A stretch of DNA of 64,000 nt from Bifidobacterium oedipodis (GTDB lineage: Bacteria > Actinomycetota > Actinomycetes > Actinomycetales > Bifidobacteriaceae): positions 620,001 to 684,000 of the forward strand of contig NZ_JAAIII010000001.1 in the NCBI RefSeq assembly GCF_012932425.1, read 5' to 3'. The notes beneath the pieces were generated by a model, which saw only the letters and a program-made list of their open reading frames with translations, searched no databases and was not told where the DNA came from. The position numbers and the translations under genes were made by a program. Positions 18,699-28,254 of the stretch are shown piece after piece. Numbering within the stretch: position 1 is the first letter of the stretch; every line of letters begins with the position of its first letter.

Positions 18699-21496
18699 TG
18701 CTGCTCCTTCCCAACGGCATCAACAGTATCAATAGCGTTAGCTGTATGAGCGGCTTCAGAAGACCCAACGGTCTCCTCAGCAGCCGCAGCCTCGGCGGCG
18801 TGCGTGTCATGCTCAATGCGCGCGCCCACAGGCAGAATCACATCGGTGACCGCACCCGAAAAGCGCATCGTCACTTCGCCTATCCCCTCCCCTGGGTCAG
18901 GAATCTGATCCTTGGGAATTGGCTGGCCAAGGGCGATCTTGGCGTCGGCGGCACACAGCGTAATCACGATGGTCAGGCCGCCACCGGGCGTATCTTCGGC
19001 GCTGATCGAACCACCCATCGATTCGACAAACCCCTTAGATAGCGCCATGCCCAGCCCCAAACCGGTGGTGTTGTCGGTGTCGCCCAACCGGTGGAAGGGC
19101 ACGAAAATATCATCCTTGCGCGCGTCTGGCACACCCGGGCCGTGATCGGCCACGCGAATCTCAACCAGACTGTTGAAAGCGGAGGCGGAAATGCGCACGC
19201 GTTCGCCCTTTGGAGTGAAGCGCATGGCGTTGATAAGCACATTCGACATCGCGCGGCGCAGCAGTGGCGGATCGGCCATCACCAGCGGCAGGTTCGCATC
19301 AATATCAAGATCGATTGCGGATGGACCAATATTGAGGTCGTCCAGCGCGGGAACGATGGCCTCGCCCACGTCGGAGGCGACCATAGACAATGGCAGCGCA
19401 CCTTCATGGAGGCGCGACACATCCAGCAAATCGGTTACCAACCGGGTGAGCTGGCCAAGCGAAACGTTGGCCACGCCCAAGAGTTCGCGCCGATCGTTCT
19501 CGCTCATCGTAGCACCCATCCGTTGCAAGCCGGAGACGGCGGCAGTGGCCGATGCCAGCGGGCGGCGCAAATCGTGGCTGACTGCGTTAAGCAGTGCGGT
19601 GCGCAGCTTGTCCGCTGCGGCCAGCGGTTCGATTTCCTTGGCTTTGGCGACCAGATCATTGTGTTCAAGCACGGTTTGGATCTGCGAGACGATGGCCATC
19701 AGCAGACGTTGGTCATTCGCTTCGATGGAGCGTCCGTACAGTTCCAGCGCCAAGCCGTTATCGTTGATAGAGATAACATCCGGAGCTCCGAATACTGCGT
19801 TCCAAGAGGCGGCGGAGACGTCTGCCGGCACGCCTTCATCGCTGGTAAGCGCATCAGAGTCGGCGGCAATCACGCGATCATGGTCGCGGATGCGCACGCA
19901 GGTGAATCCGAAGGCTTCGCGCGTGCGGCGCACAATTGCCTGCAGGGGATCGGTGCTGCGCAGCACAGCGCTGGAAATATTGACCAGCGTTTCGGATTCG
20001 GCGGAGGCACGTTGAGCCAGACGCGCACGTTCACTGGCACGGTCGACCACGAAGGAGACGATCACACCGACAGCAACATACAGTGCCATCGTCATCCAGT
20101 CTTGCCATCGGGGCATATGGAACGTGCCTACCGGCGCAACATACAGATAATCCAGCGCCAATCCAGACAGTACCGCGGCTGCAGTGGCAGGAGCGGCGCC
20201 GCCGATCAGGGCGGCGATCACTACGATCAGCTGCAATACCAGCGCATCACGGGCGATGGCTGTCGGATCGGATAGTCCCATCAGCAGCCAGCTTGCCAGC
20301 GGAACGCCCACGCAGGCGAATATGAAGCCGACCAGAATGCGCGGCATGGTCATGGTGCGCTTGGTGCTCGGCAGTTTCAGGCCTTTGTGCGCAAAGCTGT
20401 GCGTCACCACGTGCACGTCGATGTCGCCGGATTTTTCGATGACCTGATTGGTGGATGACGGACGCCCCAGCCAACGTGCAAGCGCCGAGCGACGTGAAAC
20501 ACCGACGATCACCTGTGTGGCGTTGTTGGCGCGGGCGAACTGCAGCAGTGCCTCGGCGATGTCCTCGCCGACGATCTGATGGTAGGTGCCGCCCAACTGT
20601 TCGACCAGTTCTCGCTGCTTCTCCAGCATGGTGGGGTTGGATGAGCGCAGACCGTCATCACTGGTGACATGCACGGCCACCAGATCGCCGCCGCCCGAGG
20701 CTCGAGCCACACGGGCACCGCGCCGCAGGAGTTGTTCGCCTTCCGGACCGCCGGACAAGGCCACGACCACACGTTCGCGTGCCTCCCATTTGGCGTTGAT
20801 ATGGTGTTCGGCGCGGTATTCCTTGAGTGCGTCATCCACATTGCCGGCCAGCCAGAGCAGGGCCAGCTCGCGCAGGGCCGTGAGGTTGCCCACGCGAAAA
20901 TAGTTCGATAATGCCGCGTCCACACGATCCGGTTTGTACACCAGGCCTTGGGAGAGGCGTTCGCGCAGCATGTTCGGTGACAAATCAACGAGTTTGACCT
21001 CGTCGGCCGCGCGCAGAATGCGATCGGGAACCGTTTCCTTCTGCACGCTGCCGGTGATGTCGCGCACCACATCGTTAAGTGATTCGATATGCTGCACATT
21101 GATGGTGGTGATGACGTCGATGCCGGCGTCGAGCAAATCCTCGACGTCCTGCCAGCGTTTGTTGTGGATCAGGCCGGGGGCGTTGGTGTGGGCGAATTCA
21201 TCCACCAACGCGATTTGTGGGTTGCGCTCGATGACCTTGAACAGATCCATTTCCTCAAGCCACATACCGCGATAGCGGATGCGCTGCCGGGGCACCTGTT
21301 CCAGACCTTCGGCGGCTTGGCTGGTGGCTTTGCGTCCGTGGGTTTCCAGCAGGGCGATAACCACGTCCTTGCCTTCAGACTTCAGACGATGTCCCTCTTC
21401 CAGCATGGCGACGGTTTTGCCCACACCCGGTGCTGCACCGAGCAGCACTTTGAGAATGCCGCGCTTGTTGTGCTCCTGGTTATGTTCCTGAACCAT
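18695..21496 (-). CDS. kdpD: KdpD sensor histidine kinase
   Basis: This 933-residue membrane kinase senses potassium limitation or osmotic stress. The N-terminal KdpD domain holds a P-loop (LLGAAPGVGKTVAMLEEG) and a DEFAHTN motif. A universal-stress-protein-like domain follows (VVVALSGGPEGEQLLRRGAR), then four closely spaced membrane spans at about residues 385-490, a GAF-like segment, the H-box NAVSHDLRRPLASAT, and an ATPase domain with N-box (RRAMSNVLINAMRF) and G-boxes (DHGPGVP, GLGLGMALSKGF). The approximately 75-residue acidic C-terminal tail is longer than usual. It follows kdpC after 152 bp containing a small repeat element. Confidence 0.95.
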   Translation of the reverse strand: MVQEHNQEHNKRGILKVLLGAAPGVGKTVAMLEEGHRLKSEGKDVVIALLETHGRKATSQAAEGLEQVPRQRIRYRGMWLEEMDLFKVIERNPQIALVDEFAHTNAPGLIHNKRWQDVEDLLDAGIDVITTINVQHIESLNDVVRDITGSVQKETVPDRILRAADEVKLVDLSPNMLRERLSQGLVYKPDRVDAALSNYFRVGNLTALRELALLWLAGNVDDALKEYRAEHHINAKWEARERVVVALSGGPEGEQLLRRGARVARASGGGDLVAVHVTSDDGLRSSNPTMLEKQRELVEQLGGTYHQIVGEDIAEALLQFARANNATQVIVGVSRRSALARWLGRPSSTNQVIEKSGDIDVHVVTHSFAHKGLKLPSTKRTMTMPRILVGFIFACVGVPLASWLLMGLSDPTAIARDALVLQLIVVIAALIGGAAPATAAAVLSGLALDYLYVAPVGTFHMPRWQDWMTMALYVAVGVIVSFVVDRASERARLAQRASAESETLVNISSAVLRSTDPLQAIVRRTREAFGFTCVRIRDHDRVIAADSDALTSDEGVPADVSAASWNAVFGAPDVISINDNGLALELYGRSIEANDQRLLMAIVSQIQTVLEHNDLVAKAKEIEPLAAADKLRTALLNAVSHDLRRPLASATAAVSGLQRMGATMSENDRRELLGVANVSLGQLTRLVTDLLDVSRLHEGALPLSMVASDVGEAIVPALDDLNIGPSAIDLDIDANLPLVMADPPLLRRAMSNVLINAMRFTPKGERVRISASAFNSLVEIRVADHGPGVPDARKDDIFVPFHRLGDTDNTTGLGLGMALSKGFVESMGGSISAEDTPGGGLTIVITLCAADAKIALGQPIPKDQIPDPGEGIGEVTMRFSGAVTDVILPVGARIEHDTHAAEAAAAEETVGSSEAAHTANAIDTVDAVGKEQQ

Positions 21497-21551
21497 ACGC
21501 CCTCCCCTTATCGCATGTACCTACCTCAGCCTAGCCGCCATGCTTCCCGTC

Positions 21552-21630
21552 CATTCCGAGCGTAATCTGCGCGTCCCGCAAATCGAGATCCCTCGACTTC
21601 GCTCGGGATGACAGTAGGCCACTCGGAATG
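21552..21630. repeat. Short palindromic intergenic element (REP/MITE-like)
   Basis: A 79-bp segment is bounded by the inverted repeat CATTCCGAG (21552-21560) and CTCGGAATG (21622-21630). Inside is GAGATCCCTCGACTTCGCTC followed by GGGATGAC, which resembles widespread extragenic palindromes and forms its own hairpin. It separates kdpC from kdpD and may also act as a terminator or RNA-processing site. Confidence 0.5.
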
Positions 21631-21648
21631 ATATGGGTACTACACCAC

Positions 21649-22257
21649 TCAGTTCAGCTTGTCTAGATCGTTGTTGAGGGTTACGACGTTGACCGCTGGA
21701 TCGCCTAGGAAGCCCAGGCCACGACCGGTGGTGTGATCCTTAACCATCTGCTCGACCTTCTCTTGCGACAGGCCACGTTCCTTGGCCACACGCTTGACCT
21801 GAATGGCCGCGTATTCGGGGCTGATGTGCGGGTCAAGACCGGAAGAGGATGACGTGGTCGCGTCCGCCGGAACGTCCTTGACGCTCACGCCCTCACGCTT
21901 GGCGATCTGCTTGCGCAGCTCCTTCACCGACTTGATAAGGTCGGCGTCCTTGTGGCCCTTGTTGGTGCCGCCTGATGCCGTAGCATCATAACCGTCACCG
22001 GCCGCAGACGGACGGGACTGGAAATATTGCGGCAACGCATTGCCGTCCGCATCGGTGAATGACTGGCCGATCAGTGACGAGCCAACCACTTCGCCGTTGG
22101 CATTGGTGATCATCGAACCGTTGGTCTGATCGGACATGCCGAGCTGACCGATGCCAGTCATTACGAAGGTATAGACGATCACAATGACGGTGAAGACGAT
22201 GATTGCCTTGAAGCCCGCCCACCAGGCGCGCAGATTCAGGGACAGAATGTTCTTCAT
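21649..22257 (-). CDS. kdpC: Potassium-transporting ATPase subunit C
   Basis: This 202-residue protein has one N-terminal membrane span (FKAIIVFTVIVIVYTFVMTGIGQL) and an extracytoplasmic domain. The KdpC motifs are present: GSSLIGQSFTDADGNALPQYFQSRPSAAG and SGLDPHISPEYAAIQVKRVA (each listed here in two overlapping halves of the domain). KdpC is the chaperone-like subunit that raises the ATP affinity of KdpB. It lies 32 bp after kdpB and has a GTAGGTAG ribosome binding site. Confidence 0.95.
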   Translation of the reverse strand: MKNILSLNLRAWWAGFKAIIVFTVIVIVYTFVMTGIGQLGMSDQTNGSMITNANGEVVGSSLIGQSFTDADGNALPQYFQSRPSAAGDGYDATASGGTNKGHKDADLIKSVKELRKQIAKREGVSVKDVPADATTSSSSGLDPHISPEYAAIQVKRVAKERGLSQEKVEQMVKDHTTGRGLGFLGDPAVNVVTLNNDLDKLN

Positions 22258-22289
22258 TTCTACCTACTTAGCCTTATCAATCTCACCGA

Positions 22290-24446
22290 TTAGAAACCAG
22301 GGATGAGGCGAACGAACAGATCGATGATCCAAATGCCGACGAACGGGGCGATGATGCCGCCAAGACCATAGATCTTAAGGTTGCGTCCCAGAATCTTTTC
22401 GCCGGATTCGGCACGGTACTTGACGCCCTTAAGCGCCAGCGGGATCAGCAGCACGATAATAATCGCGTTGAAGATCACGGCGGACAGCACGGCGGACAGC
22501 GACGAGTGCAGACCCATGATGTTCAGCACGCCGAGGCCCGGGAACTGTTCCATGAACATGGCCGGAATAATCGCGAAGTACTTGGCGATATCGTTGGCGA
22601 TGGAGAAGGTGGTCAGGGCACCGCGCGTGATCAGCAGCTGCTTGCCGATAGCCACGATGTCGATGAGCTTGGTCGGGTCGGAGTCGAGGTCGACCATATT
22701 GCCGGCCTCCTTGGCTGCGGAGGTACCGGAGTTCATGGCCACGCCGACATCGGATTGTGCCAGAGCGGGGGCATCGTTGGTGCCGTCGCCGGTCATGGCG
22801 ACCAGCTGGCCCTTGGCCTGCTCGGCCTTGATGTAGGCGAGCTTGTCTTCAGGCTTGGCTTCGGCGATGAAATCGTCAACGCCAGCCTCCTTGGCGATGG
22901 CGGCTGCGGTCAGCGGATTGTCGCCGGTGACCATAACGGTGCGGATGCCCATCTTGCGCAAGTCGTCGAAACGTTCGCGCAGGCCCTTCTTGACGACGTC
23001 CTTCAGCTGGACGACACCCATCACGGTAACCTTGCCGTTGGCATCCTGACGAGCCACGACCAGCGGGGTGCCGCCGGCGTTGGATACGGCGCGCACACGA
23101 TCGTGCATCGCATCGTTCACGGCCTGTTCCATAGGATGGCCGCTTTCCTTCTCAACCCAGGCTTCGACAGCGGAGGTCGCGCCCTTGCGGATGCGCGTGC
23201 CGTCGGGCAGATCAAGGCCGGACATACGGGTTTCGGCGGTGAAGGCCACCGGAGTGGCACCCGGAACTTCAGCGACGTGGAAGCCCTGCTGGTTGGCAAG
23301 GGCCACAATCGACTGGCCTTCCGGCGTGGAATCGGCCAGCGAGCTTAGGGCCGAGGCCTTGACCATCTCGTCCTGGTCGATGCCGGGCAGCGGATGGAAG
23401 TTGGAGGCCTGACGGTTGCCGTAGGTGATGGTACCGGTTTTATCAAGCAGCAGCGTGGTCACATCGCCGGCGGCCTCAATGGCGCGGCCGGAGGTGGCGA
23501 GCACGTTGCGCTGCACCAAGCGATCCATGCCAGCGATACCAATAGCGGACAGCAGTGCGCCGATGGTGGTCGGAATCAGGCAGACCAGCAGGGCGAGCAG
23601 CACAGTGAGGCTGACGGAGGCACCAACCGCCGAAGCCTGGCCGTTCAGGCACAGCACCACGATCAGGAAGATGATGGTCAGTGACGAAAGCAGCACATCG
23701 AGGGCGATTTCGTTCGGGGTCTTCTGGCGATTGGCACCTTCGACCAGAGCAATCATCTTGTCGACGAAGCTTTCGCCGGGCTTCTGGGTGATGCGCACCA
23801 CGATGCGGTCGGAGAGCACGCGGGTACCGCCGGTGACGGCCGAACGGTCGCCACCGGATTCGCGAATCACGGGGGCGGATTCGCCGGTGATGGCGGATTC
23901 ATCGACGGAGGCGATACCGGAAATAATGTCGCCATCGCCAGGAATCAGTTCACCGGCGGAGACAACAACCACATCGCCGAGCTTCAGGTCGCTGGACGGC
24001 ACCTCCTGGATGGTGGTGGGTCCTTCGCCCTTTTCTGGTCCGCGCACATCAGGATCGTTCGCAGCATCATAGCCCACTACCAAGCGGGCGGGCGTGGTGG
24101 TGCGGGTTTTGCGCAGGGCATCGGCCTGAGCCTTGCCTCGTCCCTCGGCCACGGCCTCGGCGAGATTGGCGAACAGCACGGTAGCCCACAGGCATACGGC
24201 GATAATCCAAGTGAACTGGATCGGTTCACCCTGGCGCAGTTCAGGCGCGAAAATCTCAAAAATGCCGACCAGTGTCAGGAAGGCGGCACCCACCCACACG
24301 ATGAACATCACGGGATTGTGCCACATCGTGCGCGGATCGAACTTTTTGCACGCATCCGGCAGGCTCTTGAGAAGCATCGCTCCCAGAGACTGGTTGTTGG
24401 ATTTCTTGACGTCCTTCATGACGTCATTTGCAGTAGCTTCAGACAT
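22290..24446 (-). CDS. kdpB: Potassium-transporting P-type ATPase subunit B
   Basis: This 718-residue catalytic subunit is a P-type ATPase. The phosphorylated Asp is in [13 protein letters not shown]. The actuator motif is ITGESAPV. The nucleotide-binding region and the hinge [20 protein letters not shown] are intact. About seven membrane spans are evident. It uses ATP to drive potassium uptake through KdpA at low external potassium. The gene follows kdpA with three bases between stop and start, so they are coupled. The N-terminus (about 40 residues, Lys/Asn-rich) is slightly longer than in E. coli. Confidence 0.97.
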   Translation of the reverse strand: MSEATANDVMKDVKKSNNQSLGAMLLKSLPDACKKFDPRTMWHNPVMFIVWVGAAFLTLVGIFEIFAPELRQGEPIQFTWIIAVCLWATVLFANLAEAVAEGRGKAQADALRKTRTTTPARLVVGYDAANDPDVRGPEKGEGPTTIQEVPSSDLKLGDVVVVSAGELIPGDGDIISGIASVDESAITGESAPVIRESGGDRSAVTGGTRVLSDRIVVRITQKPGESFVDKMIALVEGANRQKTPNEIALDVLLSSLTIIFLIVVLCLNGQASAVGASVSLTVLLALLVCLIPTTIGALLSAIGIAGMDRLVQRNVLATSGRAIEAAGDVTTLLLDKTGTITYGNRQASNFHPLPGIDQDEMVKASALSSLADSTPEGQSIVALANQQGFHVAEVPGATPVAFTAETRMSGLDLPDGTRIRKGATSAVEAWVEKESGHPMEQAVNDAMHDRVRAVSNAGGTPLVVARQDANGKVTVMGVVQLKDVVKKGLRERFDDLRKMGIRTVMVTGDNPLTAAAIAKEAGVDDFIAEAKPEDKLAYIKAEQAKGQLVAMTGDGTNDAPALAQSDVGVAMNSGTSAAKEAGNMVDLDSDPTKLIDIVAIGKQLLITRGALTTFSIANDIAKYFAIIPAMFMEQFPGLGVLNIMGLHSSLSAVLSAVIFNAIIIVLLIPLALKGVKYRAESGEKILGRNLKIYGLGGIIAPFVGIWIIDLFVRLIPGF

Positions 24447-24449
24447 GTG

Positions 24450-26126
24450 TTATGCCACCAAACCTTCAGCCAACGGTCCCAAAGCAAGCGTCGGGAAGAA
24501 CGTCAGCGCGGAGATAATGAAGATAACGAAGACCAACAGGCCGACGAACAGTTTGTTGTCGGTACGCATGGTGCCGGCAGTTACAGGCACGGCGTCCTGC
24601 TTGGCCAGGGAACCGGCGAGCGCAAGCACCAGCAGAATCGGCACGAAGCGGCCGAGCAGCACGGCGAGACCCAGCATGGTGTCGAGCCACGGGGTGTCGG
24701 CGGTGAGGCCGGCGAAGGCGGAACCGTTGTTGTTCGCGGCGGAAACGAAAGCGTAGACGACTTCGGTGAAGCCGTGGTTGCCGGAATTGTTCAGCGAGGT
24801 GTTCACAATCGATTGGCGCGCAAACGGCAGCAAATAGCTCAGGGATACGCCCACGATCACGATCACCGGCATAACAAGGAAGTACAGCGACGCCATTTTC
24901 ATCTCGCGCGGGCCGATTTTCTTGCCAAGGTATTCAGGTGTGCGGCCGACCATCAGGCCGGCGATGAACACGGCCACGACGGCCATCACCAGAATGCCGT
25001 ACAGGCCGGCGCCCACGCCACCGGGGCTGACTTCGCCGAGCATCATGTTAAACAGGTACATCATGCCGCCGAGGGCGGTGTACGAGTCATGCATGGAGGC
25101 CACGGCACCAGTAGAGGTGGATGTCGAGGTGGTCGAGAAGATGCCCGACAGCACAGTGCCAAAGCGCACCTCTTTGCCTTCCATAGAGCCTCCGGTCAGG
25201 CGGGTGATCGGGTCATCGCTGAAGGATTCGAAGCTCACCACAGCGAAGAAGGAGATGGCGAACAATACGACCATTGCGCCCAGCAGCGCATACCCCTGCT
25301 TGGCGGAGCCGACCATACGGCCGAAAGTGCGGGTCAGGGACACCGGAATCGCCAGCATGAGCAGCGTTTCAATGATGCAGGTCCACAGGTTCGGGTCTTC
25401 GTAAGGATGGGAGGAGTTGGCGTTGAAGAAGCCGCCGCCGTTGGTGCCCAGTTCCTTAATAACCTCCTGGGAAGCCACCGGGCCCTGCATGATCTTCTGG
25501 GACCCGCCGGCGATAGTGTTCACGTCGACGACACCGGCGAAGTTCTGTGCCACGCCAAGAGCGATGAGGATAATGCCCATCACCACGGAAATCGGCAGCA
25601 GGATGCGCATGGTGCAGCGGGTCAGATCAACCCAGAAGTTGCCGATGGTTTCGGACTTGCGCCATGCGAAGCCACGCACCAAAGCGATGGCCACGGCGAT
25701 GCCGACCGCTGCGGAAACGAAGTTCTGCACGGCCAGGCCGGCGAACTGCACCGTATAGCCAAGGGTTTGTTCTGGCGAATAGGACTGCCAGTTCGTGTTG
25801 GTCACGAAGGAGGCTGCGGTATTGAAGGCCAGCGGGCCTTTTACGTTCGGCAGACCGAGTGACCACGGCAGCCAGGCCTGCACGCGCTGGAGCAGGTAGA
25901 GCACCAGCACACTCAGCAGGGAGAAGCCCAGCACGCCGCGCAGGTAGGCGCGCCAAGTCTGGCCTTTCTTGGGATCGCAACCGATAATCGCGTAGATCCA
26001 ACGTTCGAAGGCAAGATCCTTATCGGTATTGAATACGTTGTACATGTAATCGCCGAGCGGTTTGTAGATGGCAGCCAAAACAAGCGCCACAAACGCCAGC
26101 GTAAGAATCGCAAACAGGTAAACCAT
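24450..26126 (-). CDS. kdpA: Potassium-transporting ATPase subunit A
   Basis: This 558-residue channel-like subunit belongs to the superfamily of K+ transporters. Pore-loop segments are visible: AASFVTNTNWQSY, LGTNGGGFFNANSSHPYEDP, and YAFVSAANNNGSAFAGL, with the Gly residues of the four selectivity-filter repeats. It starts with the ATG at 26126, 29 bp after the kdpF stop, and is preceded by a weak AAAGG. It forms the high-affinity KdpFABC complex with the neighbouring products. Confidence 0.97.
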   Translation of the reverse strand: MVYLFAILTLAFVALVLAAIYKPLGDYMYNVFNTDKDLAFERWIYAIIGCDPKKGQTWRAYLRGVLGFSLLSVLVLYLLQRVQAWLPWSLGLPNVKGPLAFNTAASFVTNTNWQSYSPEQTLGYTVQFAGLAVQNFVSAAVGIAVAIALVRGFAWRKSETIGNFWVDLTRCTMRILLPISVVMGIILIALGVAQNFAGVVDVNTIAGGSQKIMQGPVASQEVIKELGTNGGGFFNANSSHPYEDPNLWTCIIETLLMLAIPVSLTRTFGRMVGSAKQGYALLGAMVVLFAISFFAVVSFESFSDDPITRLTGGSMEGKEVRFGTVLSGIFSTTSTSTSTGAVASMHDSYTALGGMMYLFNMMLGEVSPGGVGAGLYGILVMAVVAVFIAGLMVGRTPEYLGKKIGPREMKMASLYFLVMPVIVIVGVSLSYLLPFARQSIVNTSLNNSGNHGFTEVVYAFVSAANNNGSAFAGLTADTPWLDTMLGLAVLLGRFVPILLVLALAGSLAKQDAVPVTAGTMRTDNKLFVGLLVFVIFIISALTFFPTLALGPLAEGLVA

Positions 26127-26155
26127 GGGTATTGGGAACCTTTACAGACGTTGTC

Positions 26156-26251
26156 TCAGAACTTCTCGGGGCGGCACAGGGCATAGAACATGTATACGAG
26201 CCCGACGATCCCCAACACGATGCCGATAACAGTGAAAATGGTGGTAATCAT
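26156..26251 (-). CDS. kdpF: KdpF, small potassium-transporter subunit
   Basis: This 31-residue single-span membrane peptide runs MITTIFTVIGIVLGIVG and ends YMFYALCRPEKF. The terminal RPEKF is the typical KdpF ending. KdpF sits against KdpA and stabilises the KdpFABC complex. It is too short for routine gene finding. The start overlaps the stop of a preceding 30-codon gene (ATGA at 26248-26251), and kdpA follows after 29 bp. Confidence 0.9.
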   Translation of the reverse strand: MITTIFTVIGIVLGIVGLVYMFYALCRPEKF

Positions 26252-26340
26252 AGCTTGTCCACCGCCTTGCCGAGCACATCCAGCAGGAAGAATAACAGGA
26301 TCGTGCCAGCCACATAGGCCACATCAACCCACCAAGGCAT
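26248..26340 (-). CDS. 30-residue membrane microprotein preceding kdpF
   Basis: An ATG at 26340, preceded by GGAGAAAGAA, opens a 30-codon frame. It encodes MPWWVDVAYVAGTILLFFLL followed by DVLGKAVDKL, a single hydrophobic span with a charged tail. Its stop overlaps the kdpF start (ATGA), so it is the first cistron of the kdp operon and is probably translated. I know no standard Kdp subunit with this sequence; it may be an accessory peptide of the pump or of KdpD sensing. Confidence 0.65.
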   Translation of the reverse strand: MPWWVDVAYVAGTILLFFLLDVLGKAVDKL

Positions 26341-26731
26341 TTCTTTCTCCATTCAGTAGGAATACCCCGTGCCGTTATGCGGCTGTCGACGCTTTGGATG
26401 CAGCGGCAACCGCACAACCTCCGGGGCACCATTGCGAAAAATAACCCTAGAGGCTTTGCGATGGGCTTATGCCGGTTCTAACGGAACGCATACGCCGGTG
26501 TATGCGGTTCCTAACACTTTGCTAACACGACAGGCTATCGGCGTCGCCCAATCGTCACTGTCGGGCTGTCGGACTGTCGGCCCGCACGGTTCACCTGCCG
26601 GTTTGCACGATTGACCTGCGGAATTGTTACGTAGGTATGTGACAATCCCGCAGTCCAACCGTGCAGACCAGCGGCCGAACCGTGCAAACCGGCAGGCCAG
26701 CCGTGATAAACGGCAGGAGCACCGATGCTGG
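26341..26731. other. Intergenic region holding the kdp promoter and a repeat element
   Basis: About 390 bp between the EamA gene stop and the kdp operon. The part next to kdp must hold the KdpE-controlled promoter. A 29-bp palindrome at 26483-26511 (GGAACGCATAC mirrored by GTATGCGGTTCC) is a candidate operator or terminator. The rest is the repeat element at 26540-26731. No gene is credible here. Confidence 0.6.
26540..26731. repeat. Long intergenic palindromic element, copy 1
   Basis: The centre is a hairpin, CTGCGGAATTGT (26616-26627) with ACAATCCCGCAG (26642-26653), around the loop TACGTAGGTATGTG. It is flanked on each side by degenerate units of about 21 bp based on AACCGTGCAAACCGGCAGG, which point in opposite directions on the two sides. 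One 16-bp stretch (26594-26609) is perfectly inverted at 26681-26696. The element ends at the stop codon of the EamA gene. A related copy is at about 32516-32696. Confidence 0.8.
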
Positions 26732-27787
26732 TTAGCGCACGAGGAAGACCATGACAATGATCATGGCAAAGCCCACCCAATCGGTGGGCGTGAACACTGC
26801 ACCGGCGAACATCACGCCGGAAATCGTGGCGGTGACCGGCTCGCTGGTGCCAAGCATCGTGGCACGCATCGCACCAGCCCGCTGCACGCCGCCCAGATAC
26901 AGCCAATATGCGCCGAACGTGCCGCCGACCACGGTGAACACCATCATCGCCACGCCCATCCAATCCAAGGCAGGCGCTGTGGCGATAGGACGTGCGAATG
27001 GCACCAGCAGCAGTCCGGAAACGATGAACATAATGCCATTGATGGTGAAGTTGCCATATTTGGCCATCAATGCAATCGGCAGCACAGCCATTAGCGAGGT
27101 GCACACTGCGTCGGTCAATCCCCAAGCCAGACCTGGCAACGGCAGCGAAAGTTGCGTCAGATCGCCACCTGTGGCGATCAGCACGGTGCCGATGAAGGCA
27201 AGTGCCACACCGATGCTTTCACGCTTGCCAGGCAAACGCCGCCCGGTGACGCATACGATGGCCAGCACGACCAGCAGATTCAATGTCTGCAGCACGGTGG
27301 CGGTGCCTGAGTTGGTCCAGTCGATGGCTTTGAGATAGGAGACCTGCACCATCAGCACGCAGGTGACAGCGCACAGCAGCATACGCGGATAGGAACGCCA
27401 GTCCATGAGCGCACCGATGAATTGCTTGGGCAGGAACACTGCAGAGCAGACCAAGAAGATCAATCCGGCGAAGATTTCGCGCACGCAGGCAATCCACAGG
27501 GGGTCGGCACCATAGTCGGCCATCAGGATTTTGGAAACGGTGGCGTTGACGCCCCACAGTACGCCGCCGCCCAAGGCCAACGCGGCGCCGATCAGAATAG
27601 TGCGCGGTGTTTTTTCGAGACTGGGCACAGAGGCTGTTGATGCGTGCGCACCGGCTTTGTCGCCCGTCTGGCGCGTCTGCACCATACGTTCCGTATCCTC
27701 TACTGTCGTTCGTGCATCGTTGCCTTGTGCCGCCACTGCGCCGCCTCTTTTCTCCCTGTCTTGCGCGCCCTGCGGCACGTCTCTCAT
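26732..27787 (-). CDS. EamA/DMT-family membrane transporter
   Basis: This protein has about ten membrane spans in two EamA repeats (drug/metabolite transporter superfamily). The first repeat starts ALALGGGVLWGVNATVSKIL. The second starts around GLAWGLTDAVCTSLMAVLPI. Family members export amino acids or other metabolites, or import nucleotide sugars; the substrate is unknown. Candidate starts are ATG 27787 (351 residues, used here) and ATG 27685, which is better placed behind AGAGGA. The first 50-70 residues are charged and not part of the domain. Confidence 0.8.
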   Translation of the reverse strand: MRDVPQGAQDREKRGGAVAAQGNDARTTVEDTERMVQTRQTGDKAGAHASTASVPSLEKTPRTILIGAALALGGGVLWGVNATVSKILMADYGADPLWIACVREIFAGLIFLVCSAVFLPKQFIGALMDWRSYPRMLLCAVTCVLMVQVSYLKAIDWTNSGTATVLQTLNLLVVLAIVCVTGRRLPGKRESIGVALAFIGTVLIATGGDLTQLSLPLPGLAWGLTDAVCTSLMAVLPIALMAKYGNFTINGIMFIVSGLLLVPFARPIATAPALDWMGVAMMVFTVVGGTFGAYWLYLGGVQRAGAMRATMLGTSEPVTATISGVMFAGAVFTPTDWVGFAMIIVMVFLVR

Positions 27788-27850
27788 CGCTTCATACCGC
27801 GGCACCACAATACGAGCCGGTGTGAATAACAAGCTTGCTCGAAATACAAG

Positions 27851-27877
27851 AAAGGCACTGTCCTTGACAGTGCCTTT
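27851..27877 (-). terminator. Intrinsic terminator of tRNA-Lys
   Basis: AAAGGCACTGTC (27851-27862) and GACAGTGCCTTT (27866-27877) form a perfect 12-bp stem with a 3-nt loop. On the minus strand it is followed by CTTGTATTTC. Confidence 0.9.
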
Positions 27878-27884
27878 CGGAAGG

Positions 27885-27958
27885 TGCCCCCTCAGGGATT
27901 CGAACCCTGGACACGCTGATTAAGAGTCAGCTGCTCTAACCAACTGAGCTAAAGGGGC
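27885..27958 (-). tRNA. tRNA-Lys(CTT)
   Basis: On the minus strand the 74-nt sequence folds as a standard cloverleaf. The acceptor GCCCCTT pairs with AGGGGGC, the D-arm is GCTCAGTTGGTTAGAGC, and the anticodon loop CTCTTAA has anticodon CTT. The T-arm is CAGGGTTCGAATCCCTG and the discriminator is A. CCA is not fully encoded (CCT follows). It reads AAG lysine codons. A perfect terminator follows. Confidence 0.95.
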
Positions 27959-28148
27959 GTTGGTCAATTTCTTGAGCCGAGTGATTACTATACTCGGGAT
28001 TCGCTCTGACGCAAACATCGGCGTGTCGCGCACTATATCACCGATTACAGCCTCTATACCAGTCCATCGAGCACAAAAAGACAGACAGAAAAAGGCACAC
28101 AAATAGACGCACATAAACGAATCCAGCAAAACAGCAACGCTAAACACA

Positions 28149-28183
28149 CGAAACCCCGCCAGCCGAAGCTGTGCGGGGTTTCG
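28149..28183 (-). terminator. Terminator of the rpsF-ssb-rpsR-rplI operon
   Basis: CGAAACCCCGC (28149-28159) pairs with GCGGGGTTTCG (28173-28183). On the minus strand it lies about 70 bp after the rplI stop and is followed by TGTGTTTAGCG. Confidence 0.8.
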
Positions 28184-28254
28184 CAATGCTTAAGCTCAGA
28201 CTTTCAGTCTGAATGATTCCGGTTTCCCGCCGGGGCGGGAGGGGCCGGAATGGT

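Noticed and set aside
24318..25862. 514-codon plus-strand open frame across kdpA
   Set aside because: It is antisense to an unmistakable kdpA and is His/Gln/Glu-rich with no family features.
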